NCBI GenBank assembly: GCA_022925895.1
Contig: JAKSYS010000073.1
Location: 80,274 to 144,273, forward strand
Source: Fragilaria crotonensis
Taxonomy: Eukaryota > Bacillariophyta > Fragilariophyceae > Fragilariales > Fragilariaceae
DNA: 64,000 nt
Direction: 5' to 3'
Shown here: in pieces, positions 56,268 to 64,000 of the stretch
Position numbering within the stretch: the stretch's first letter is position 1
Layout: each line of letters begins with the position of its first letter
Position numbers and translations under genes: made by a program
Notes under the pieces: generated by a model
Seen by the model: only the letters and a program-made list of their open reading frames with translations
What the model was told of the DNA's origin: nothing
Database searches by the model: none

Positions 56268-58366
56268 ATGAGAGGTCAGAAGGTTTACAAACGGATATTG
56301 GACAGCTTGATGTCCAGTGTCCATCGCTTGGGGCCCGGACAGCAATATGAGTATAACCGTGTTTATACTGAGGCAGAGAAAAGGCAAGTAACCCCGGAAG
56401 AATTGTTGCGTTGGCTGAATATGCGAACATTCGGTGTCCCTGATCCTGCACCCGACACAATGATTCGACCCTTGGTACGTGCGAACACCATTGCATTTTG
56501 GAAAAAGGCAATTTCCTTTCATATGCCTGATCGTCTACATGGTTGGCGTACTGGGAGCAACGATGGCAATCCAACAAAGTGTGCAGAGGTTAATGACTTC
56601 GTGAAGTATGTAAAGAAGCTGGAAGCGAGAAAACAAGGTGCAGCATCTCAAACAAGACGACCGATGGTTGAAAACGAATTTCGACGCCTTCATGAGGTAT
56701 TCAAGACATTTGGTGGTCCTCACAGTTCAGCGATTTGGAAGTATGGAATGCCAGCACTTATGAACTTTCAATTTCACATGATTGCTAGAATTGACGACAC
56801 AACACAGGTAATTATGGACCACATTCGAGTGCATGACAATTTCGAGAATGCGTTGAAAACTCGCCTGAATTGGAGCAAGAATGTGCAAGATGAACGCGAT
56901 GCGCCATGGCAGATTGTCCTCGGAAGTATGAACCCTGTTTTTTGTGTGTATATTAGTTTGGGATTGTGGTTGGAAACTAACTTGCGAGCAAGTGCATCGG
57001 CGATGGCTTCGCCGTATGTATTTGCTTTTTCGGACGACATCACAATTCCTGGTGGTGGACAAAAAGCTAAGGAGACAGCACAAAACAACTTCGGTCAGAA
57101 GGTCTTAAAGTTGCAAGAGTTCCAAACGGGAGGTCTATTGGGAAGTCACAGTATTCGGAAATTTGCATCGACGCATGTTCGGCGCTGTGGCATCTCAAAA
57201 GACGACAAGGACACCAGAGGCCGTTGGAAAGGAAAGGGTCGCGTTTCAGATCGCTATGATGATGTTGAGTTGCCGTACCCAGATTGCAAAGTGGCGGAAA
57301 AGTTGTGTATGGGTGGGGCTTGCTATTATGTGATCGACAACTCTTTGTGCGACTCTAACACGTTGAAAACATTTGTTCTTACAAAAGTGGTTCCAAATAT
57401 ACGTCAACGACTTCCCGAATCGGCAGCAATTGTGCTTGGTAAGGCTGTGCTTTGGCTTGTTTATTCAAGTGTTGCATGCGATTTCATTTCTGCAACGGAT
57501 CGCGATCGTGTGAAAGCGGATTTGGCCGATACGGGAACCGTTATTCTTGATGGACAGAATCCAATTGCGAAGGTGCCAATCATTGTCAGTGGAAACCAAG
57601 GCACTGTGTTTATTGATGAAATTCCAAGGCTGCCGGATCTTGACGGTTTCGCTGCTGGTGCTAATAACAACAATGTGGATGACAATGGAGGAGCACTGCA
57701 AGGACTCAATGCGCGACGTCTGAACATGCGAATTCTGGAGAACAACCAAATCAGTGGCGATAAACTTCAGAACTGGATGCTGCAATTGCAGAGTGGCTTT
57801 ATGAGTTTGAGGCGTGAGAATGTGGAACTTCGGAGCGAGATTGCTGGAATAATGCAGGCTATGGAGCGGGGTTTTCAAATTGTGAATGGGAATATGAGAA
57901 GAATGGCTCTACAGCCAGCATCCCGACGACGAGCAGTATTGACAACGGCAACAACAACTAATGCTAACGATGGAGCTGAAAATGGGGAAGGAACTGCTGC
58001 AGATGACGTTGCTGCTGGTGAACGAGCCTTGCTTGCACCTGCCCTTGCCATGACGAATCCTGCCACCCTGATGCCGAATCCAAAAAGTCTTTACGACTTG
58101 TGGACTGAATATCTACACGGGTCGGGGGGAGAAAGCCTGCAAGGCTGTTCTCCGAAACTGAGCGAGGACGGGTCAAGTACAAGTACACCAGAAGGAAGGT
58201 TATCTGGGATGTGGTTCGTGATCTCGTGAGCTTGGGCCACACTTCCCATAGGGCAATTGACATGATCTACAACGTATACGGACCGCAGACGAGTGTGACT
58301 GACATTATTAATAGGCTTAGGAGGGACAAAAGGAGTGGGAATCTCAATCCCAATCTTCGAATTTAG
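56268..58366 (+). CDS. Crypton-like tyrosine recombinase (apparent 3' frame break)
   Basis: A single exon from the ATG at 56268; the first frame stops at 58229. The catalytic region shows a tyrosine recombinase pattern: R-LNWSKNVQDER (about 210-222), GSHSIRKFASTHVRR with H-x2-R (about 290), RGRWKGKGR with Trp in the second-His position, and DRYDDV with the likely nucleophile Tyr (about 325). The spacing and WSKN motif fit eukaryotic Crypton-type integrases. After an Asn/Ala-rich linker the frame breaks at 58124-58129, a run of six G. Adding one base continues to 58366 through a basic helical domain (RRKVIWDVVRDLVSLG, then VTDIINRLRRDK) and gives 699 residues. Element ends were not identified. 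Confidence 0.7.
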
Positions 58367-58416
58367 TTAGGAGAGCTCCCAGCAACAATGAGCTCGGCAC
58401 ATGATAGGTTTGCTTC

Positions 58417-58518
58417 GGACTCGGAGGTTTTTTGGACTCGGAGGTTTTTTGGACTCGGAGGTTTTTTGGACTCGGAGGTTTTTTGGACTCGGAGGTTTTT
58501 TGGACTTGGAGGGTTTTT
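58417..58518. repeat. 17-bp tandem repeat downstream of the recombinase
   Basis: Five identical copies of GGACTCGGAGGTTTTTT, then a sixth copy with two changes (GGACTTGGAGGGTTTTT). The array begins 50 bp after the extended recombinase stop. Confidence 0.92.
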
Positions 58519-58695
58519 CGCAATGTATTTACGTAACATCATACTTCGACGTACATTTATTGTGTGTACGCTATCTTCTGGTAGAGTTTTAACATACGAA
58601 AGCCCACACGTACGACGCCCTATTAAGTGGTATGCCTTGACGCATGAATTCCGGATACATTCGTAGTACTCCTGATTCCTGATAGTACTGCTGTA

Positions 58696-59063
58696 CTACC
58701 GTATTTCTCGGTATTTTGTACCCCCCAAATGTACACCGATGGGTGCAAAAATCCCACCACAAGTTCATCAAAAATGTCCGACGGGTAAAGGGAATCCGTG
58801 AAAAATGGACATCGGGCTGACAACTCAATAATGGAAAATGAAGATTTAAACTCGGCTTCTGATGATTAGAGTTATACATTCATAGGGGGCTTTCAACGTG
58901 TGGAATTCAAATGACCTGACGTTTCAGTGAAATGCCAGGATTTTCCTACCAAAGGATCAAATATTGACTTTCATTTTGGAGTCGAGTGGTTCGAAAAAAT
59001 ACATAATTTTGGGGTGGTGGGTACATGAATCCAAGGGGTACAAAATACCGAGAAATACGGTAG
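58696..59063. mobile_element. Tc1/mariner-type MITE
   Basis: Near-perfect inverted ends of about 29 bp start CTACCGTATTTCTCGGTATT and continue through TTGTACCCC. A TA dinucleotide flanks each side (58694-58695 and 59064-59065). Length is 368 bp with no transposase. The TIR differs from the 7395 element, so at least two mariner-type MITE families exist here. Confidence 0.82.
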
Positions 59064-59602
59064 TAGGACACGTATGCGAAGTGCAAAACTTGTACTATGC
59101 ATAGTACTCCAGTACTCTAGCTATCTACTAGTACTCTACTAGCTAGTTTACTCCAGAAGAGAATACGAGTATTCAATCATACATACCATGATACATACGC
59201 TCATACGCGTGTTCACAATGTAATGGAGTAACTGCATTCAGTACTGGAGTGCCTGTACATCCTACAACGAGTCCTTTTGTATGCGTATATATACTGCCCC
59301 TTATGTAGCATATTCGTGACGAGCCTTTTCGTCGTTAGTTTTTCGCCTTTGCCGCCAGCCAGCCATGACGCGCCAGAAAATTCGGCAGTCAGATTCGAAT
59401 GTGTGATGTGTCCCTGCTTGAATTACGCTCGAGATTTGTAACAGGCAACAGACCGCATCACACTTCGATAGAAGACATTATTTCATTCGCGGCATTGTGA
59501 GAGAAAGAAGTTGCGGATATCTGGCAGTTCTATTCGTCAATCATCTCCCCCTTCGTTATTGCCGTACCTTCAATCCTTTATCCTCCATCCTCTAAGCTAA
59601 TC

Positions 59603-60910
59603 ATGCCCAATCAACCGCAGCCGTTATCGCACTTTCATCATCATCGATTCTATCATGATCGTGATGTGACTCCGCTCGAAACTGCCGTGGACAAAACATG
59701 GGACGAAGCAGAGAGGTTGGCAAAGAAAGTTCCTACGGACGAGAAGCAAGAAGGCCTGGCGTTTGAACCACAGCTTCAGGGTGCTTTTTTCTGCGGCCAT
59801 ATCATGGCAGATCTAGATTCGATTGCAGGGGCCATTGGTGCGGCTCATCTCTATGGTGGCGTGGCTGCCCGCGCTTCGGACATCAACAGCGAAACCAAGT
59901 GGGCCTTGAATGAGTGGAAATGTGACTTGCCACGACCGATTGAAGATCTCCTCAAGAAATCACCTGAAAACAGTGTCTGCCTCGTCGATTTTCAGCAACA
60001 GTCACAGCTGAATCCAGCAATCCCCATGGCCAACATTATCGGGATCATCGATCACCATGCGTTGCAATCGAACACCATTGTGACAGAAAAGCCGATATTC
60101 GTCGATATTCGTCCCTGGGGCTGCATGAGTAGTATTCTCGCTCATTCGTACGCAATTCAAGAAAAGTTCCTACCAAAAAACATCGCAGGTATGCTGCTTT
60201 CAGCCATTCTCTCCGATACCCTTAACCTCCGTTCGCCTACAACAACGAAATGGGATGAGCGAATGGTCAGTATGTTGGTCCAATATTTGGGCATTGATGA
60301 TGTCAATCAGTTGGCCGCACGCCAGTTTCGAGCGAAGTCGCAGGAACTCTCTGCCATGACGCCGTACCAATTGGTCAATGGTGACATGAAGAAGTTCAAG
60401 TTTCAGGATGCCGATGATGTCAACGTTGTGTATAGCGTTGGATACGGTGTGATTGAAACCACAGATGCGGAAGCATCGCTCCAACGCGTCGATGACTTGA
60501 TTCCGGAAATGCAGGTCGTCCGTGACGAGATGAAGCTGACTGCCATGTTACTCGCTGTCGTAGACATTGTCCACATGACATCCACACTATTTATTGCTGG
60601 TCCAGTCGAAGAATCCTTGGCGCTGGCTGCCTATGGAGGAACAACAATTGACGACGGAAAAGCTTTGGAGTTACCTGGATTAGTCTCCCGCAAGAAGGAT
60701 TTCGTTCCGAAGTTGACGAGGGCTGTGGCGGCTGGGTGGAAGCCGCCTACCGTGGCAGTTACACCTCGAGCTCGCACCGTTGGCAAGATTGTGATGGACT
60801 ATGCCGAGTTTAGTCCAGGCAGGCTGAAGCGAAAGTATGAAATGGAAGATTCGGGGGAAGTAGAGTTTCCGAATCTTTGTAACCAACCGGTTGTATCGCA
60901 TGACGAATGA
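59603..60910 (+). CDS. DHH/DHHA2 phosphoesterase, family II pyrophosphatase-like
   Basis: A single exon of 435 residues. Family II inorganic pyrophosphatase motifs are in order: GHIMADLDSIAGAIGAA (His66, Asp70, Asp72), LVDFQQQ at the VDHNE position (Asp129), IDHHAL (His151, His152), and SDTLNLRSPTTTKWDE. A DHHA2 domain covers about 250-385. These enzymes hydrolyse pyrophosphate with Mn or Co in an interdomain site. The His of VDHNE is Phe here, which could change metal binding or substrate; exopolyphosphatase or prune-like activity is possible. Residues 1-55, His-rich, are an extra N-terminus without a clear leader. Confidence 0.82.
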   Translation: MPNQPQPLSHFHHHRFYHDRDVTPLETAVDKTWDEAERLAKKVPTDEKQEGLAFEPQLQGAFFCGHIMADLDSIAGAIGAAHLYGGVAARASDINSETKWALNEWKCDLPRPIEDLLKKSPENSVCLVDFQQQSQLNPAIPMANIIGIIDHHALQSNTIVTEKPIFVDIRPWGCMSSILAHSYAIQEKFLPKNIAGMLLSAILSDTLNLRSPTTTKWDERMVSMLVQYLGIDDVNQLAARQFRAKSQELSAMTPYQLVNGDMKKFKFQDADDVNVVYSVGYGVIETTDAEASLQRVDDLIPEMQVVRDEMKLTAMLLAVVDIVHMTSTLFIAGPVEESLALAAYGGTTIDDGKALELPGLVSRKKDFVPKLTRAVAAGWKPPTVAVTPRARTVGKIVMDYAEFSPGRLKRKYEMEDSGEVEFPNLCNQPVVSHDE

Positions 60911-61674
60911 TTGGCTGTATTGCAAGCGCGTTCGTCCGCCACCTTGACCTTCCCGAGGAAACAAAAGAATGGTGTCGCGTTCCTTATGTTGATGTACGTT
61001 CTTCGTAGTATGGTTCATTTCTGAAATGAAAGGATGCCTTATAAGAACTGATAGAACGCGAGGTTTTGTGAGACAGTAGTACAGCTTGAAACATGAGGTG
61101 TAGGTTCTTGCCTTGTAATTGTGGTCTCACTTGTCAAGTTTTCTTAACACTTCCCCCTGATGGGGTCTGGGGTCCATGTATCGGGCCCGAGATCCGGCAT
61201 ACTACTACTATCGGTAGTGTGCATGTATGCATACATGTAATAACATGGCCTTGATAGTTGCGGCGATTGTTCTTGTATACATATATCATATACTCCTTCA
61301 GTACTCGAGAACCGGTGTACTGGGCTACCAGTACTGGTACTAGAAATCTACCTCTACTTGTAACTTGGTATATACTGTAGCATGGTTGCTGTTTATGACC
61401 ATTGAGATGGTTCCCTACGTGTGTGTGTGTAATGTGTAAGTATCATGTACTGTACCTTGTACCAGTACCTGGTTTCATTCATGTAGACATCGATCATACC
61501 AATCACCAACGACGGCGAACTACCGGTTACAGTAGACTACCATAGAGGACTTGACCTTTGTCACTCTCTCTCTACTGGTATCATTCCTGACTCCTGACTC
61601 ATTTTCAAATCAACAGTTTATATTTTGCCTTCACTGTCACTTGTAGTCGTTATCATTCACTCCTCTTCATTCCG
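60911..61674. other. Spacer with possible LTR remnant
   Basis: 764 bp between two plus-strand genes. On the minus strand a purine tract AGGGGGAAG (61158-61150) is followed at once by TGTTAAGAAAACTTG (61149-61135), the layout of a polypurine tract and the start of a Copia-type LTR; a CTTATAAGG TATA-like word lies about 110 bp further. The rest is GTAC-rich (61300-61480). Confidence 0.45.
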
Positions 61675-62070
61675 ATGACATCGTCGCAATTAGGATCCCT
61701 TGCCGCGGCAAAGTCGTTGTATCGTTCACTCTTGCGCGCCCACGCCAGACACTTACCTGCAGAAATGCGCCTACTTGGCGATGCCTACGTCAAGGCCGAA
61801 TTTCGATTGTACAGTGCGAGTCATAGCAAGACATCGACAGCCATGAAACCGCATCAAATACAACAATTCTTGACAGAATGGCAGCAGTACTTGGATCAAA
61901 TCCTTCTCACAGCCAAGGCGCAGGAGAGTGTTTCGGCGGGATCCCCCGAGTATGTGGAAAAAAGCAGATCCGTATTTTCCTTCGGAAAGGATCTGCCGCC
62001 CAATGTGGAGTTGACAGAGGAACAGAAATCGCAGTTGGAGAAGCTACGCGAGGAAGCTACGAAAAGGTAG
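61675..62070 (+). CDS. SDHAF3: Succinate dehydrogenase assembly factor 3 (LYR protein)
   Basis: A single exon of 131 residues. The LYR motif is in KSLYRSLLRAHARHLPAEMR, followed by LGDAYVKAEFRLY and FLTEWQQYLDQIL, the SDHAF3/ACN9 signature in the expected order. It is a matrix chaperone that protects the Fe-S subunit of succinate dehydrogenase during assembly. The C-terminal 40 residues are charged and extra to the core. Its stop lies 5 bp from the stop of the convergent BRCT gene. Confidence 0.9.
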   Translation: MTSSQLGSLAAAKSLYRSLLRAHARHLPAEMRLLGDAYVKAEFRLYSASHSKTSTAMKPHQIQQFLTEWQQYLDQILLTAKAQESVSAGSPEYVEKSRSVFSFGKDLPPNVELTEEQKSQLEKLREEATKR

Positions 62071-62075
62071 AGGCA

Positions 62076-63782
62076 TTAGCGAGAATTTATGCTTCCAAGC
62101 CATTGAGTTTCTGATACTATCTCTTGAGATTCTCGGGACTCCAAGTTGGCCGCGTTAGAAGCGTTCTCATCGGGCCGGAGGGAAAACTCAGCCTCGCAAC
62201 CCATTTGTGCTGCCGATTCAATTCCTCGCTCCTTAGGGCCGTAGTAGCCATAACGAACCACATGATAGAGCCAATCAACAGTGACAACATGTAGTTTCCA
62301 CTCAATTGCCTTTTCGTACTTCGGCCCCTTTGGGTCTCGACAGATGAGATGAGTATTGCTTGGCTTCAAATGCTCGGTATACAACGCACCAACCGCTCGA
62401 ATGAGCTGAATCAATCCTGTGCGTTCGGCACCAACAAAACCTGATACTGCCAGTTTGATGCCGCAGTCGTGCAGACGACGTAGGGGCCATGTTTGCGGTT
62501 GAAACAGTAATGGACGCCGGCGGATGGAGGACGGAATACTGCCATCCGCAAGGCACGTTTTGAGCCAAATGGGGGAAACCAAGACCAAAGAACACAAGTC
62601 TCCATTCTGAATTTGGGATAGTAGCGTATGCATGGAAACGTGTGTTTTCGTGAAGCCACCCCAGAACACAACGTAGCATGTGCGCGGTCGTGCCGTGATG
62701 TCCCTACGGCTCTGATCGGCTCGTAATGCCTCAACTACCTTGGAAGACAACATTTGCCCACCATTCGAAACAATCTCTTCCGTCAATAGTTGGGCATCAA
62801 AGTCCACAGCCCCGGACGGCGGAGATAGGCGCACCAGAGAGAAAAGGCAGCCACGAAAGAGCGAGGACCCTCGCTTTTTGACGACGACTTTGATAGTCTC
62901 CGTCTGGTCAACTTTCTTCGTTTCCAATGAATCATTACCTTTAAACTGTCGCATGCAAGGGCGATGACGAGGAGCAATGGAACGCAGAGTACCGGCTTTC
63001 CAAGATTCGACGACCCAAAGTGGTGACACCACAACAGGCCCCAAAGGGTGGTGAGTCGACACTGCGTCGGCAGCGTCGATAAGAACTGGATCACAGCCAT
63101 CAATGACCAAAAGGTGGGTGATCGTTTCGTTGAGTTCCCAGAAAACAGTCCCGCGTCCTCGCTGAATTAGTTTCTCCAATAGGATTTGCTGCCTCGAATC
63201 GCCGTCATCGCCAAGTATAAGAAAGCGGCAGGGGTAGAATAGTTTCTTGCGATCACCTTGATTCAAAACGTCCTCCAACTGTTTATCGATGTTTTGCTCA
63301 TCATGCTGCTGAGAAGTGGCAACTGTACCAATCACCGAGTAGTCTCCTTCCTCCAATCTCTTGCCTGCCTGAAAGCAATCAATCAACCACTGCGGTGTCA
63401 CAATGTGAGCCAGACGATTCGTCGTCGCCTTTTCTTTTGATTCAGAGAGGACGGCGACGGCGAGATCGTATTTATCTCCCTTTCCGGGTGTGGGTGTCAC
63501 GAGATGTGTTGTGGTGGAGACATTCAAGTTCCGATCGTACGTCCCACCCATTCGTTCCACCATGTCATGCAATCGAGTTTTTTCGTCCGCTATCAGACCA
63601 GACAAGCAGACGATGACGCCAGATAGGGGCAAGTCAGTTGCTGTAGGGAGGAATCTTGAGAATGATGAGGACGAAGGCAACGCCGGAGATGAGGTGGACA
63701 ATGACGATGGTGCCGATGAAAGGAGGCTGAAATCTTTCGATCGTCGTTTCCTAGATGACGACGCTTCCAGGGCCTGTGACAT
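62076..63782 (-). CDS. Four-BRCT-domain protein (TopBP1/Dpb11-like)
   Basis: A single exon of 568 residues. A Ser-rich basic N-terminus (1-50) is followed by four BRCT modules at about 51-148, 185-278, 312-415 and 430-525. Each ends with the conserved Trp: VTPQWLIDCFQAG, VSPLWVVESWKAG, VSPIWLKTCLADG, VTVDWLYHVVRYG. BRCT arrays of this size bind phosphoproteins in replication initiation and DNA damage checkpoints (Dpb11, Rad4, TopBP1). No other catalytic domain is present. The exact orthology is uncertain. It ends 5 bp from SDHAF3, so their 3' ends must overlap in transcript. Confidence 0.85.
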   Translation of the reverse strand: MSQALEASSSRKRRSKDFSLLSSAPSSLSTSSPALPSSSSFSRFLPTATDLPLSGVIVCLSGLIADEKTRLHDMVERMGGTYDRNLNVSTTTHLVTPTPGKGDKYDLAVAVLSESKEKATTNRLAHIVTPQWLIDCFQAGKRLEEGDYSVIGTVATSQQHDEQNIDKQLEDVLNQGDRKKLFYPCRFLILGDDGDSRQQILLEKLIQRGRGTVFWELNETITHLLVIDGCDPVLIDAADAVSTHHPLGPVVVSPLWVVESWKAGTLRSIAPRHRPCMRQFKGNDSLETKKVDQTETIKVVVKKRGSSLFRGCLFSLVRLSPPSGAVDFDAQLLTEEIVSNGGQMLSSKVVEALRADQSRRDITARPRTCYVVFWGGFTKTHVSMHTLLSQIQNGDLCSLVLVSPIWLKTCLADGSIPSSIRRRPLLFQPQTWPLRRLHDCGIKLAVSGFVGAERTGLIQLIRAVGALYTEHLKPSNTHLICRDPKGPKYEKAIEWKLHVVTVDWLYHVVRYGYYGPKERGIESAAQMGCEAEFSLRPDENASNAANLESRESQEIVSETQWLGSINSR

Positions 63783-64000
63783 GATAGGAGTTGACTGGAC
63801 TGGAGACGAAACTTCAAAAGATGGAGAAAGGAACCTACAGAGTCGTGCTATGTCATGCTCCGGGATCTTCCATGGTCCGCAACAATCAACAAGCGACTCA
63901 TGGCAACTTGCATTTCCTTTGCATCATGTTTGGGCTTTTCGCCCGGTATTACTTGTACTGGACTGGGTACAGTACTATCGTACTGGTCAAGAGACAGTCA
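63783..64000. other. Window end, 5' flank of the BRCT gene
   Basis: 218 bp upstream of the BRCT start. No gene or element was seen; GTAC words appear at the far end. Confidence 0.4.

Larger units (their letters stand above)
58367..59602. other. Spacer with tandem array and mariner-type MITE
   Basis: 1.2 kb between two plus-strand genes. It holds the 17-bp array (58417-58518), the TA-flanked element (58696-59063), and GTAC/CTAGTAC-rich sequence near 59090-59170. The last 250 bp should hold the promoter of the pyrophosphatase-like gene. Confidence 0.6.

Noticed and set aside
58417-58518. Regular repeats as a CRISPR array
   Set aside because: Units are directly abutting with no spacers, and the organism is eukaryotic.

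Overview
The window looks like nuclear DNA from a centric diatom, probably order Thalassiosirales. It carries spliced genes with short GT-AG introns (mostly 65-150 bp), proteins with secretory or plastid-type leaders, and typically diatom families (a DUF6824-type protein, a stramenopile-style DHHC enzyme). An ELO elongase closely resembles, from memory, the delta-6 elongase of Thalassiosira pseudonana without being identical to it. I recognise no bacterial, organellar or viral genome segment.

Layout. 1-5067 is repeat-rich and gene-free: GTAC-saturated spacer, a decayed ORF, a 29-bp tandem array and a possible foldback element. 5068-19792 holds a YggT/Ycf19-like plastid protein, the PUFA elongase, a protein with two Cys/His knuckles, a five-exon trehalose-phosphate synthase/phosphatase with a CBM20-like N-terminus, a small unknown and a membrane-anchored unknown. 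21158-28501 holds a phytol/dolichol kinase-like enzyme, a DUF6824 protein, a CREST-type membrane protein, a GNAT acetyltransferase and complex III subunit QCR7. 30580-43015 holds transportin, an AlkB-like dioxygenase, a JJJ1/DNAJC21 co-chaperone, an Mpv17 protein, a DHHC acyltransferase and a RING-CH/FHA protein. 45132-54807 holds CSN6, methionine aminopeptidase 1, a mitochondrial carrier, a plastid SufA, an EXPERA/EBP-like membrane protein and a plastid-type unknown. 56268-63782 holds a Crypton-like tyrosine recombinase, a family II pyrophosphatase-like DHH protein, SDHAF3 and a four-BRCT protein.

The genes are individually transcribed housekeeping and organelle genes, not an operon or island. 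Themes are plastid function (YggT, SufA, Mpv17, several proteins with leaders), mitochondrial respiration (QCR7, SDHAF3, carrier) and lipid metabolism (ELO, phytol kinase-like, EBP-like, CREST).

The spacers are the most informative part. At least six short non-autonomous DNA transposons can be delimited by terminal inverted repeats and target-site duplications: three hAT-type with 8-bp duplications, two TA-flanked Tc1/mariner-type, and one long foldback element with a 9-bp duplication. Five single-base frame breaks lie in four otherwise intact genes; all can be explained by a one-base length change in a homopolymer, and correcting each makes the coding length divisible by three. This looks more like assembly indels than gene death, but reads are needed to tell. 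No single wholly new system stands out; the best leads are the MITE families and their target preference, the recombinase with its C-terminal domain, and the catalytically degenerate trehalose-phosphate synthase.
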